DNA of 64,000 bases from an uncultured Eubacteriales bacterium (GTDB lineage Bacteria > Bacillota > Clostridia > Oscillospirales > Oscillospiraceae), in the NCBI GenBank assembly GCA_902492005.1, contig CABUJV010000001.1, positions 70,281 to 134,280 on the forward strand. Reading direction: 5' to 3'. A model generated the notes under the pieces. That model was not told the origin of the DNA. It did no database searches and saw nothing but the letters and a program-made list of their open reading frames with translations. This document shows, in pieces, positions 48,688 through 58,087 of this stretch (its first letter is position 1; every line of letters starts with the position of its first letter). A program made the position numbers and the translations under genes.

Positions 48688-50073
48688 ATGGAATTGAGCA
48701 TGTCGATGAAGCAGACACAGACCCTTTCGCCCCAGATGATGCAGTCCATGGAAATCCTCCAGATGGGTTCTCAGGAGCTGCTGGAGTACATCCAGGATCA
48801 GGTCCAGGAGAATCCGGTACTGGAGGTGGAGGAGAAATACGGCAAGGGGGACGACACGGCGGTGCTGCAGCGGAAGCTGGAGTGGCTGGAGTCCACCGAC
48901 GCGCAGAACCGCTACTATCACCAGCAGGACACCGAGGATGACGAAAAGGACCCGATTTCCAATTACGGCACCGTGGACGAGCGGGAGGAGAACCTGTATC
49001 TTTACGTGCTGTCCCAGCTGGAGGTGATGGATTTGGAGCCGGAGCTGCTCCCGGTGGGGCGCTTTTTGGTGGAGAGCCTGAACCAGAACGGCTGGCTGGA
49101 CGAGAGCGTGGAGGATCTGGCGGAGGAGCTGGCCAAGCCGGTGGAGCTGGTGGAGAAAGCCCTGGCGGCGGTGCAGTCCCTGGAGCCCGCGGGCGTGGGG
49201 GCCCGGAATTTGTCGGAGTGCCTGGTGCTGCAGCTGCAGCGCCGGCATGAGGACAGCGGGCTGGCCATCCGGATCGCCCGGGATTTCCTGGACCCCCTGA
49301 GCAAGAGCCGCTACGGGCTCATCGCAAAGAGCCTTGGGGTGTGCCAGGAGGAGGTGCGGACGGCCTGCGATCTGATCCGAACGCTGAACCCCAGGCCGGG
49401 CGGCGGCTTTGCCGCCCGGGAGAACCTGGTCTACATCAACCCCGACCTCTTTGTGGTCAACTTCCCCGACCACTTCGAGCTGCTCACCAACGACTACTTT
49501 TTCCCCAACCTGAACATCAGCGGCTATTACTGCCGGATGCTCAAGAGCACCGAGGACAACGAGGTCAAGGACTATCTGATGGGCAAGGTGCGGCAGGCCA
49601 AGTGGGTGGTCCACAGCATCGAGCAGCGGCGCTCCACCCTTCTGCGGTGCGCCGAGTGCATCCTGGAGTTCCAGGAGGAGTTTTTCCGCCGGGGCCCCGG
49701 TCATCTGAAGCCTATGTGCCTGGCGGACATCGCCCAGAAGGTGGGGGTCCACGAGTCCACCGTCAGCCGGACGGTGCGGGACAAGTATCTCCAGTGCGCC
49801 AGCGGGGTCTACCCCCTGAGCTACTTCTTCTCCCGCAGCCTGGGCGCGCCGGCGGCCCGGCCGGGCACGGAGGAGAACGCCTCCTCCCCCGACTTTGCCA
49901 AGGCACTGCTGAAAAGGCTGATCGGCGGGGAGGACAAGCGCAAGCCGCTGTCGGACCAGAAGCTGTGCGAGCTGATGTCCCAGGAGGGCTGTGCGCTCTC
50001 CCGGCGCACGGTGGCCAAATACCGGGACGAGCTGGGCATCCCCAGCACCACCGGACGAAAGCAGTACGAGTGA
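48688..50073 (+). CDS. rpoN: RNA polymerase sigma-54 factor
   Basis: A 461-residue protein. Region I is recognisable (MKQTQTLSPQMMQSMEILQM), followed by an acidic region II, the core-binding domain, the HTH segment (IAQKVGVHESTVSRTVRDKY) and the C-terminal RpoN box in SRRTVAKYRDELGIPST. It directs transcription from -24/-12 promoters with the help of AAA+ activators; one such promoter and activator lie at 26.5-28.1 kb in this window. AATGGAGGAAG precedes the ATG. Confidence 0.95.
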   Translation: MELSMSMKQTQTLSPQMMQSMEILQMGSQELLEYIQDQVQENPVLEVEEKYGKGDDTAVLQRKLEWLESTDAQNRYYHQQDTEDDEKDPISNYGTVDEREENLYLYVLSQLEVMDLEPELLPVGRFLVESLNQNGWLDESVEDLAEELAKPVELVEKALAAVQSLEPAGVGARNLSECLVLQLQRRHEDSGLAIRIARDFLDPLSKSRYGLIAKSLGVCQEEVRTACDLIRTLNPRPGGGFAARENLVYINPDLFVVNFPDHFELLTNDYFFPNLNISGYYCRMLKSTEDNEVKDYLMGKVRQAKWVVHSIEQRRSTLLRCAECILEFQEEFFRRGPGHLKPMCLADIAQKVGVHESTVSRTVRDKYLQCASGVYPLSYFFSRSLGAPAARPGTEENASSPDFAKALLKRLIGGEDKRKPLSDQKLCELMSQEGCALSRRTVAKYRDELGIPSTTGRKQYE

Positions 50074-50132
50074 ACCCGGATGCGGGGCGCCGGGCGGCGG
50101 CCCCGCGTTTCCCTGGAGAGGAGAGAGTACCA

Positions 50133-50786
50133 GTGGCCTATCAGGCTGTCCTGTTCGATTTTGACTATACCCTGGGGGATGCCACCGACGCCATCGTTGC
50201 CGGCTTTGCCGCAGGCTTCGCCGCGCTGGGCCTGCCGGAGCCCGACCGGGAGGCCGTCCGGCGCACGGTGGGGATGCAGGTGACGGATGCCTATACCCTG
50301 TTGACGGGGGACGGGAGCCGGGCGCGCCAAGAGCTCTTTTACCAGCACTTCCGGGCGGTGGCCCGGGACCTGCAGGCCCGGGGACAGGTGAGCCTGTTCC
50401 CCGGAGCGGAAGAGCTGCTGTCCGCCCTGCGGGCGGCGGGGGTGGCTGCGGCGGTGGTGAGCACCAAGCACACCGACACCCTGGAGCGCATCCTTGCCCG
50501 GCACGGCCTGGACCAGATGGTTTCCTTCGTCATCGGCGGGGACCGGGTGAGCCGCCCCAAGCCCGACCCAGAGGGCCTGACCGCCGGCCTGGCCCGGCTG
50601 GGCCTGACGGCGCGGCAGGCGCTGTACTGCGGCGACACGGTCATCGACGCCCAGACCGCCCAGGCGGCGGGGACGGACTTCTGCGCCGTCCTCAACGGCA
50701 CCACGCCGGCGGCCGCCTTCGCCCCCTATCCCAGCGTCCACATCGCCCCGGACCTGCCCGACCTGCGGCGCTGGCTGGGTTTGTAA
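50133..50786 (+). CDS. HAD-family phosphatase (phosphoglycolate-phosphatase-like)
   Basis: A 217-residue protein starting GTG 50133 with GGAGAGGAGAGA upstream. Motif I is FDFDYTLGD (Asp9, Asp11), the second motif includes VVSTKHTD, and the later KPDPEG and YCGDTVIDAQTA contain the Lys and metal-binding Asp. The cap region between residues 15 and 85 fits subfamily IA. It probably dephosphorylates a small metabolite. It is 59 bases after rpoN and may be co-transcribed. Confidence 0.88.
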   Translation: MAYQAVLFDFDYTLGDATDAIVAGFAAGFAALGLPEPDREAVRRTVGMQVTDAYTLLTGDGSRARQELFYQHFRAVARDLQARGQVSLFPGAEELLSALRAAGVAAAVVSTKHTDTLERILARHGLDQMVSFVIGGDRVSRPKPDPEGLTAGLARLGLTARQALYCGDTVIDAQTAQAAGTDFCAVLNGTTPAAAFAPYPSVHIAPDLPDLRRWLGL

Positions 50787-50804
50787 AATAAAAAAAGAAC
50801 ATAG

Positions 50805-50838
50805 AAAGCGTCCTTCCGCCCGGCGGAGGGGCGTTTTT
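50805..50838 (+). terminator. Terminator after the HAD gene
   Basis: Imperfect stem 50805-50820 with 50823-50835 (CCGCC/GGCGG core) followed by a T5 run. Confidence 0.7.
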
Positions 50839-50839
50839 C

Positions 50840-50918
50840 TTTACAAAGGGGGGCAGACTATGCTTTACACAGACTTTACGGAGAGCTGAAGGATAACTTT
50901 ACAAAGGCCCTGTATACT
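50840..50918 (+). promoter_or_regulatory. Pho boxes and promoter of the pst operon
   Basis: TTTACA-type hexamers start at 50840, 50864, 50875 (TTTACG) and 50898, about one or two helical turns apart (24, 11 and 23 bases). A TATACT -10 lies at 50913-50918 without a good -35. This is the layout of a PhoP-activated promoter, and phoPR are encoded at the end of the same operon. Confidence 0.78.
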
Positions 50919-50965
50919 GTAAATCGTTCCGAGAAATCATATCTGGATTGGAGAATGAGAAGAAA

Positions 50966-51817
50966 ATGAAAAAAAGTCTTGCCTTGCTCTGCTCCCTGGC
51001 CCTGTGTGCAGGCCTCTTTGCCGGCTGCTCCGGCAGCAACGCCGGCGGTTCCGCCTCCGCTCCCGCCAGCCCCTCTGAGCGGTCCGGCGTGGTGAACACC
51101 GACGGCTCCACCTCCATGGAGAAGGTGGTCAAGATCCTGTCGGAGTCCTTTATGCAGGAAAACAGCGGCGTTACCATCAACTACAACGGCTCCGGCTCCG
51201 GCACCGGCATCCAGTCCGCCGTCGACGGCACCTGCGATCTGGGCCTGTCCTCCCGCGAGCTGAAGGACGAAGAGGCCGCCAACGGCGCTGTGGCCCATGT
51301 GGTGGCCCTGGACGGCGTGGCCATCGTGGTCAACCCCGCCAACACCGTGGCCGACCTGACGGTGGAGCAGATCGCCAAGATCTACACCGGCGAGATCGCC
51401 GACTGGTCCGAGCTGGGCGGCGCGGCCGGCCCCATCGCAGTCATCGGCCGTGAGGCCGGCTCCGGCACCCGCGGCGCCTTTGAGGAGATCGTGGGCGTGA
51501 CGGACGCCTGCCAGTACACCAACGAGTACTCCTCCACCGGCGACGTCATCGGCAACGTGGCCTCCAACCCCAACGCCATCGGCTACGCCTCCCTGTCCGC
51601 TCTGAACGACACCGTCAAGGCGGTGGATGTGGAGGGTGTGGAGTGTACCGAGGCCACGGTCCAGGACGGCGCCTACGCCATCCAGCGCCCCTTCCTTATG
51701 GTCACCAAGGAAGGCGCCCAGCTCTCCGACGCGGCCCAGGCCTTCCTGGACTACGCCATGAGCAGCGACGTGGCCGAGCTGATCGTGAAGGCCGGCGCGG
51801 TGCCCCCCGCGCAGTAA
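50966..51817 (+). CDS. pstS: Phosphate ABC transporter substrate-binding lipoprotein
   Basis: A 283-residue lipoprotein with signal peptide and lipobox FAGC. It has NTDGSTSMEKV and NYNGSGSGTGIQSAVDGTCDLGLSSREL, the phosphate-binding pattern, and GREAGSGTRGAFEEIV. It captures phosphate outside the membrane and passes it to PstCA. First gene of pstSCAB-phoU-phoPR. I chose ATG 50966; an upstream TTG 50948 is in frame. Confidence 0.95.
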   Translation: MKKSLALLCSLALCAGLFAGCSGSNAGGSASAPASPSERSGVVNTDGSTSMEKVVKILSESFMQENSGVTINYNGSGSGTGIQSAVDGTCDLGLSSRELKDEEAANGAVAHVVALDGVAIVVNPANTVADLTVEQIAKIYTGEIADWSELGGAAGPIAVIGREAGSGTRGAFEEIVGVTDACQYTNEYSSTGDVIGNVASNPNAIGYASLSALNDTVKAVDVEGVECTEATVQDGAYAIQRPFLMVTKEGAQLSDAAQAFLDYAMSSDVAELIVKAGAVPPAQ

Positions 51818-51906
51818 ACAAACACGGTGAAAACGGACGGCTCAAGGCATGCACCGGCCGGTGCGTGTCTTGGGTTTCCGCCCTGTCAAAGAGATTCCAG
51901 AGTGAA

Positions 51907-52803
51907 ATGGAAAGGTTGATCCCGTTGAAACTGACTCGTCGCCTGAGCCCCGCGGAGACGGCCATGCACACCCTCTTTTTTATTTGCGGCTTCATCGCGG
52001 TGGCCTTCGTGCTGCTGATCACGGTCTATCTGATCCTCTCCGGGCTGCCCGCCATCCGGGAAATCGGCCTGGTGAATTTCCTGTTTGGCAGGACGTGGGA
52101 TTCCACCAACCAGACGGATCCGCAGTTCGGCATCCTGCCCTTCATCCTTACCTCCATCTACGGCACGGCCGGGGCCATTCTCATCGGCGTGCCCATCGGC
52201 TTTATGACGGCGGTATTTTTGGCGAAGGTGGCGCCCCCCAAGGTGGCGGCGGTGGTCCGCCCGGCGGTGGACCTGCTGGCGGGCATCCCCTCCCTGGTCT
52301 ACGGCCTGGTGGGCATGGTGGTGCTGCTGCCCGCCGTCCGGAAGCTGTTCGGCCTGCCTGCCGGCGACAGCCTGCTGGCCGCCGTCATCGTGCTGGCCGT
52401 GATGATCCTGCCCTCCATCATCTCGGTGTCCGAGACCGCCCTCAAGGCGGTGCCCAGGGAGTATGAGGAGGCATCCCTGGCCCTGGGCGCCACCGAGATC
52501 GAGACCTATTTCCGGGTCTCCGTCCCGGCGGCCAAAAGCGGCATCGCCGCCTCGGTGGTGCTGGGCATCGGCCGGGCCATCGGCGAGGCCATGGCCATCC
52601 TGATGGTGGCGGGCAACGTGGCCAATATGCCCTCTTTGCTCAAAAGCGTCAAGTTTCTCACTACCGCCGTGGCCAGCGAGATGTCCTATTCCTCCGGCCT
52701 GCAGCGGCAGGCCCTGTTTTCCATCGGCCTGGTGCTGTTCCTGTTCATCCTGCTCATCAATATCCTGCTCAATCTGGTCTTAAAACGGGAGAAGGAGGGG
52801 TAA
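51907..52803 (+). CDS. pstC: Phosphate ABC transporter permease PstC
   Basis: A 298-residue permease with six membrane helices. It has the PstC pattern LAGIPSLVYGLVGMVVLLP and the EAA-loop region EYEEASLALGATEIETYFRVSVPAA, then IGRAIGEAMAILMVAG. I chose ATG 51907; TTG 51925 behind GGAAAGG is a good alternative. It pairs with PstA to form the channel. Confidence 0.93.
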   Translation: MERLIPLKLTRRLSPAETAMHTLFFICGFIAVAFVLLITVYLILSGLPAIREIGLVNFLFGRTWDSTNQTDPQFGILPFILTSIYGTAGAILIGVPIGFMTAVFLAKVAPPKVAAVVRPAVDLLAGIPSLVYGLVGMVVLLPAVRKLFGLPAGDSLLAAVIVLAVMILPSIISVSETALKAVPREYEEASLALGATEIETYFRVSVPAAKSGIAASVVLGIGRAIGEAMAILMVAGNVANMPSLLKSVKFLTTAVASEMSYSSGLQRQALFSIGLVLFLFILLINILLNLVLKREKEG

Positions 52804-52806
52804 GCT

Positions 52807-53745
52807 ATGGACGAAGTCAAGGCGGGCGTCAGGACCAAAACTGCCGAACGGAGGGATACCGTGAAAGAGCAACATCCCCTCTCTCTCAGCCGCCGGGTCT
52901 ATGACCGGACCCTCCGGGGGCTGCTGTACCTGTGCGCGGGGCTGACCTGCGCCCTGCTGCTGTTTCTGATCGGCTACATCTTTTACCGGGGCCTGCCCCA
53001 CATCACCTGGGAGCTGCTCTCCACCCAGGAGAGCATCCTCAACGACACCACCGGCATCCTGCCCAGCATTTTGAACACGGTGTACGTGGTGGTGGTGACC
53101 ATGCTGGCGGTGCTGCCGCTGGGCGTGGGGGCGGCGGTCTACCTGACGGAGTACGCCTCCAACCGCCGGCTGGTTTCGGCCATTGAGTTCGCCACCGAGA
53201 CCCTGGCGGGCATCCCCTCCATCATCTACGCCATGGTGGGCGTGCTGATCTTCAGCCAGTTCATGAGCCTGGGCAAGACCTTGTTGGCGGCCTCCCTGAC
53301 CCTGGTCATCATGACCCTGTCCACCATTATCCGCACCACCCAGGAGTCGCTCAAGACGGTGCCCCAGTCCTACCGGGAGGGCTCACTGGGCCTGGGCTCG
53401 GGCAAGTGGCACATGATCCGCACCGTGGTGCTGCCCAACTCCATCGACGGCATCGTCACCGGCTGCATCCTGTCGGTGGGGCGCATTGTGGGGGAGTCGG
53501 CGGTGCTGATGTTCACCGCCGGCATGTCCACCACCCTGAATAAATTCCTCGTCCCCGGCAGCCTGACCCAGACCTGGCAGGGCCTGACCCAGAGCTCCGG
53601 CGCCACCCTCACCGTGGCCCTGTACGTCTTTGCCAAGGAGCGGGCCCAGTTTGACATCGCCTTTGCCATCGGGGCCATCCTGATGGTCATCACGCTGCTC
53701 ATCAACCTGTGCGCCAAGCTGGTGGGCAAAAAGCTCAAAAAGTAG
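52807..53745 (+). CDS. pstA: Phosphate ABC transporter permease PstA
   Basis: A 312-residue six-helix permease. It carries ETLAGIPSIIYAMVGVLIF, an EAA loop SYREGSLGLGSGKWHMIRTVVLP and GRIVGESAVLMFTAG. ATG 52807 follows AAGGAGGGG; GTG 52861 also has a good ribosome site and would remove the polar N-terminus. It is three bases from pstC. Confidence 0.94.
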   Translation: MDEVKAGVRTKTAERRDTVKEQHPLSLSRRVYDRTLRGLLYLCAGLTCALLLFLIGYIFYRGLPHITWELLSTQESILNDTTGILPSILNTVYVVVVTMLAVLPLGVGAAVYLTEYASNRRLVSAIEFATETLAGIPSIIYAMVGVLIFSQFMSLGKTLLAASLTLVIMTLSTIIRTTQESLKTVPQSYREGSLGLGSGKWHMIRTVVLPNSIDGIVTGCILSVGRIVGESAVLMFTAGMSTTLNKFLVPGSLTQTWQGLTQSSGATLTVALYVFAKERAQFDIAFAIGAILMVITLLINLCAKLVGKKLKK

Positions 53746-53760
53746 GAAGGAGCGGCAGCT

Positions 53761-54522
<762 letters not shown>

Positions 54523-54534
54523 AGGAGGGTCACC

Positions 54535-55173
54535 ATGCGCAAGACATTTGACGCGGAGCTCCTGGAGCTCAACGAGGAGCTGACGGCCATGGCCCGTCAG
54601 GCCCAGGACGCCATCGATGTGGTCACCGAGAGTCTGTCCGCCGACGACGAGCAGGCGGCCAAGGCGGCCATCGATATGACGGCCTGCCTGGACCAGATGG
54701 AGCGGGACATCGAGAACCGCTGCCTGAACCTGCTGCTGCGGCAGCAGCCGGTGGCCCGGGACCTGCGGGCCATCTCGGCGGCCATGAAGATGGTCACCGA
54801 CCTGCAGCGCATCGGGGATCAGGCGGCCAACATTGCGGAGATCTCCCTGCTGCTGAGCAATCACGGCGAGGTGAGGGTGCCCCAGGACATCGGGGTCATG
54901 GCGTGCAAGGCGGGGCTGATGGTGCGCCAGGCCATCTCGGCCTATACCGGCCGGGACGTGGAGACGGCCCATGCGGTGATCAACCTGGACGACGAGGTGG
55001 ACGATCTGTTCCGGCAGGTAAAGGGCGAGCTCATCGACCAGGTGGCGGCCAACCGGGACGAGGCAGACCTGTCCATCGACTTCATCATCATCGCCAAGTA
55101 CCTGGAGCGCATCGCGGACCACGCGGTGAACATCGCCCAGTGGGCGATCTTCTGCGTGACGGGCCAGCTCTGA
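54535..55173 (+). CDS. phoU: Phosphate signalling protein PhoU
   Basis: A 212-residue helical-bundle protein with the two PhoU repeats; each has an E/D-rich metal-binding motif (DRMERDIENRCLNLLLRQQP-like and DEVDDLFRQVKGELID). It links Pst transport activity to PhoR and to metal clusters. It lies 12 bases after pstB. Confidence 0.95.
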   Translation: MRKTFDAELLELNEELTAMARQAQDAIDVVTESLSADDEQAAKAAIDMTACLDQMERDIENRCLNLLLRQQPVARDLRAISAAMKMVTDLQRIGDQAANIAEISLLLSNHGEVRVPQDIGVMACKAGLMVRQAISAYTGRDVETAHAVINLDDEVDDLFRQVKGELIDQVAANRDEADLSIDFIIIAKYLERIADHAVNIAQWAIFCVTGQL

Positions 55174-55196
55174 GGGTACGCTCCCAGCGCATTGCG

Positions 55197-55223
55197 TGTC
55201 CCCCGGGGCTTTCCCGGGGGACA
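55197..55223 (+). repeat. Strong hairpin between phoU and phoP
   Basis: An 11-bp perfect stem (55197-55207 with 55213-55223) with a five-base loop and no T run. It may be a processing or stability element that splits the pst and phoPR parts of the transcript. Confidence 0.6.
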
Positions 55224-55249
55224 AGGCCATATGGAAAGGAAGATGCCGT

Positions 55250-55918
55250 GTGCCGGACCTGATTACGATCATCGAGGATGACGCGAGCATCCGCGAGATG
55301 CTCCGCTATTATTTTCACTCGATGGGGTACGCAGTGGAGGACTTTGAATCCGGAGAGGACTACTTTCAGGCGGTCCGCGACGTACAGCCCGACCTCTACA
55401 TCCTGGACATCATGCTGCCGGGCATGGACGGGCTGGAGATCCTGCGCCGCCTGCGGGCGTCGCCGGACATGGGCCACATCCCCGTGATCATGCTCACCGC
55501 CCGCACCGCCGAGCTGGACCGGGTGAAGGGATTGGAGCAGGGGGCGGACGATTACGTAGTGAAGCCCTTCGGGCTCATGGAGCTCCAGGCCCGGGTGAAG
55601 GCGGTGCTCCGCCGGACGGGGCGGCCCCAGATGCCGGCCGTCCTGAAGTACGACGGGCTGGCGATCGACCCCGCCGCCCGGGAGGTCCGCCGGGACGGCG
55701 TCCCGGTGGAGCTGACGTATAAGGAATTTGAGCTTTTGAAGCTCTTGTGCGAGAACCGGGGGACCGTCCTGACCCGGGACGACATCCTGCGCGCCGTCTG
55801 GGACTACGATTTTGCCGGTGAGACCCGCACCGTGGACATGCACGTCAAGACCCTGCGCCAGAAGCTGGGCGAGGGGTACATACAGACGGTTCGCGGCGTG
55901 GGCTATAAGATGCCGTAA
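55250..55918 (+). CDS. phoP: Phosphate response regulator PhoP/PhoB
   Basis: A 222-residue OmpR-family regulator. The receiver domain has the acidic pair EDD (residues 9-11), phospho-acceptor Asp53 in ILDIMLPGMDG and Lys in VVKPF. The C-terminal winged helix starts near residue 128 (LTYKEFELLKLLCENRG, VRGVGYKM). GTG 55250 is the start, behind AAAGGA. It should bind the TTTACA boxes before pstS. Confidence 0.93.
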   Translation: MPDLITIIEDDASIREMLRYYFHSMGYAVEDFESGEDYFQAVRDVQPDLYILDIMLPGMDGLEILRRLRASPDMGHIPVIMLTARTAELDRVKGLEQGADDYVVKPFGLMELQARVKAVLRRTGRPQMPAVLKYDGLAIDPAAREVRRDGVPVELTYKEFELLKLLCENRGTVLTRDDILRAVWDYDFAGETRTVDMHVKTLRQKLGEGYIQTVRGVGYKMP

Positions 55919-55930
55919 GAGGGAGCCGCC

Positions 55931-57193
55931 ATGAAAAAACGCCTGACCACCTACATTTTTCTGATCGCCGCCCTGGGCATCGCCCTGTCCAGCGTGTTCG
56001 GCGTGTGGGCGTACCGGAACCGGGAGCTGACCGCCGCCCGCCAGACGCTGGTGGAGCTGCTGAACCTGATGGACGCCCAGAGCTACTATACCGACGCGGC
56101 GGCCTGGTCGGCCCAGTTCGCCGTGGCCGCGCCGGATAAGCGCCTGACCATCATCGCTCCGGACGGCTCGGTGCTGTCCGACACCTGGGGGGACGTGACC
56201 GCCAGCCATGCCGACCGGCCGGAGTTCCAGGACGCGCTGGCGAAGGGGAGCGGAGAGGCCATCCGGCCCTCGGAGACCACCCATACCACCATGCTCTACG
56301 AGGCCCGCCGCTTCACCGACGGCAACATCGGCCGGGTCTCCATGCCCATCTCTTCGGTGAACGCCCTGGTGTTCCAGGGGGTGGCGGGCTTTCTGGCGGC
56401 GGCGGCGGTGGCCCTGGTCCTCACCCTGCTGCTGGCCCGCAAGCTGGCCGTCAGCACGGCGCAGCCTCTGGAGCTCAAGCGGGAGGAGCTCAACCAGGAG
56501 GGGGAGAAGCTCCAGACCGTCCGCTCGGAGTTTGCCGCCAACGTCTCGCATGAGCTCAAGACCCCTCTGACCAGCATCAAGGGCTTTACCGATATGCTCT
56601 CCTCCGGCATGGTGAAGGACCCGGAGGACCAGAGGCGGTTTATCACCATGATCGGCGTGGAGGTGGACCGGCTGGTGGAGCTGATTAACGACGTGCTCAA
56701 GCTGTCCGAGCTGGAGTCGGTGGCCATGCCCCAGCCCGACGACCGGGCGGCGGTGCTGGCCGTGGCGGGGGAGTCCCGGGAATTTTTGAAGCCCATGGCC
56801 GAGCGGGCGGGGGTGACGGTGTCCCTGGCCGGGGTGGAGACCCAGGTGGCCATGGCGCCCGGCCGCCTGCGGGAGCTGCTGACCAACCTGATGGAAAACG
56901 GCATCAAGTACAACGAGCCCGGCGGCCGGGTGGACGTGAGCGTCCGCCAGGACGGCGGCAGGGTATTCATCACCGTGGCGGACACCGGCATCGGCATCCC
57001 GAAGGAGGCCCAGGAGCGGGTGTTTGAGCGGTTCTACCGGGTGGATAAGGGCCGCGCCCGCAAGACGGGGGGCACCGGGCTGGGGCTGGCCATTGTCAAG
57101 CATATCACCCAGCTCTACGGCGGCGCCGTCACCCTGGAGAGCGAGCCCGGGCAGGGCACCGCCGTCACGCTGGAGTTCCCCGCCGTGCAGTAA
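55931..57193 (+). CDS. phoR: Phosphate sensor histidine kinase PhoR
   Basis: A 420-residue kinase: membrane helix near residues 8-27, an external domain of about 110 residues, a second helix near 147-169, then the H-box FAANVSHELKTPLTSIKGF (His207), N-box NLMENGIKYN, and G boxes VADTGIGIPKE and GGTGLGLAIVKH. Twelve bases after phoP. It should phosphorylate PhoP when phosphate is low, under PhoU/Pst control. Confidence 0.94.
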   Translation: MKKRLTTYIFLIAALGIALSSVFGVWAYRNRELTAARQTLVELLNLMDAQSYYTDAAAWSAQFAVAAPDKRLTIIAPDGSVLSDTWGDVTASHADRPEFQDALAKGSGEAIRPSETTHTTMLYEARRFTDGNIGRVSMPISSVNALVFQGVAGFLAAAAVALVLTLLLARKLAVSTAQPLELKREELNQEGEKLQTVRSEFAANVSHELKTPLTSIKGFTDMLSSGMVKDPEDQRRFITMIGVEVDRLVELINDVLKLSELESVAMPQPDDRAAVLAVAGESREFLKPMAERAGVTVSLAGVETQVAMAPGRLRELLTNLMENGIKYNEPGGRVDVSVRQDGGRVFITVADTGIGIPKEAQERVFERFYRVDKGRARKTGGTGLGLAIVKHITQLYGGAVTLESEPGQGTAVTLEFPAVQ

Positions 57194-57209
57194 AAACAGA
57201 ACAGACGGA

Positions 57210-57247
57210 CCCCGCGGCCGTTCGGAAGAACGGCCGCGGGGTTTTTT
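57210..57247 (+). terminator. Terminator of the pst-pho operon
   Basis: A 14-bp stem (57210-57223 with 57228-57241) with GGAA loop is followed by T6. Confidence 0.94.
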
Positions 57248-57280
57248 CGCCGCGCGTCCCCTCCGTATGCTCCGGAGGCG

Positions 57281-57499
57281 TTAAATCACTTTTTTGGAGT
57301 CGTTCAGGATGAAAGAGCCCTCGAATTCGGCGTCGCAGGCCCTTGCGATGGCGTCCAGCTCTTTTTCCGAAAAGTTGTCCCGCCGAAGTTTGGCACTGAT
57401 ATTCTGGCCGGTGGTGGGCGGCTCCAGCCGCTTGCCCAGCTCGGTCATGCTGATGCCTCTGGCGGCCAGCAGCATGCGCACTTTCATGGCCATACTCAT
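57281..57499 (-). CDS. Small XRE-type repressor
   Basis: A 72-residue protein with one Cro/C1-type helix-turn-helix (AARGISMTELGKRLEPPTTGQNISAKL). It contains little else, as in compact repressors. ATG 57499 follows GGAGGGA closely; ATGs at 57493 and 57487 are alternatives. It is divergent from the 101-residue gene, with operator-like repeats between. It may repress both. Confidence 0.82.
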   Translation of the reverse strand: MSMAMKVRMLLAARGISMTELGKRLEPPTTGQNISAKLRRDNFSEKELDAIARACDAEFEGSFILNDSKKVI

Positions 57500-57518
57500 G
57501 GGGCGTCCCTCCTTTTGT

Positions 57519-57611
57519 CAACTATTATATTTCAAAAATAAATTCTATCAACTTAAAAATACACTAAAGAGTTGATTTTACCTTGACAAAAACAACTATT
57601 AAGTTTAAAAT
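57519..57611. promoter_or_regulatory. AT-rich divergent promoter region with operator-like repeats
   Basis: The minus promoter has TTGATA (57546-57551) and TATAAT (57524-57529), 16 apart. The plus promoter has TTGACA (57583-57588) and TAAAAT (57606-57611), 17 apart. CAACTATTA occurs at 57519-57527 and 57593-57601, touching each promoter. An inverted repeat ATCAACT/AGTTGAT lies at 57547-57553 and 57569-57575. AT content stands out from the GC-rich surroundings. Confidence 0.75.
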
Positions 57612-57688
57612 AGAAAATAAGAAATTTGAAATCAAAAACAACAGGTATATTATGAACAATCCATGAATTTTTATAAGGAGGAAGAGCC

Positions 57689-57994
57689 ATGAGCTACTAC
57701 GAGGACATGCTGAAACGCACAGAGCTGAAGTACCTGGGGGAGTATCTGATGAGCGGGGGCACGCCGGGCCCGGAGGCCCTGTCCCGCAGCCAGACGGAAA
57801 AGCAGCTTCTGGACCGCGCCTATGGCCGCCTGGAGGCCAGCCTGGCCGGCCTGGGGGAGCCGGCCGCCGGACCCATCCGCAGCGCCGCCGGAGCCCTGGG
57901 CGCCGACCACCAGCGGGTGGGCTTTTGTTCCGGCCTCCGGGTGGGGGCGCGCCTGATGCGCAGTCTGATGGACAGCGCCGGAATCGTCTATTAA
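57689..57994 (+). CDS. Small protein, DUF6809-like, unknown
   Basis: A 101-residue helical protein. The end SGLRVGARLMRSLMDS resembles the GFRLGARLM pattern of a small clostridial family (DUF6809-like, from memory). A TAAGGAGGAAGAG ribosome site precedes it. It is transcribed divergently from the XRE repressor through an AT-rich region and ends at a strong hairpin, so it is a single-gene unit. Confidence 0.7.
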   Translation: MSYYEDMLKRTELKYLGEYLMSGGTPGPEALSRSQTEKQLLDRAYGRLEASLAGLGEPAAGPIRSAAGALGADHQRVGFCSGLRVGARLMRSLMDSAGIVY

Positions 57995-58000
57995 GGAACC

Positions 58001-58039
58001 AGCCGGAGCGGAAAATTTTCCGCTCCGGCTATATTTTTT
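58001..58039 (+). terminator. Terminator of the 101-residue gene
   Basis: A perfect 30-base palindrome (58001-58030) is followed by a T7 tract. Confidence 0.92.
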
Positions 58040-58087
58040 CCCTTCCCTGCCATACTAAGCCCATCAAGGAAGAAGCAGGGGAATGCC

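Noticed and set aside
57281..57994. Toxin-antitoxin module
   Set aside because: The genes are divergent rather than overlapping in one operon, and the 101-residue protein shows no toxin fold that I recognise.
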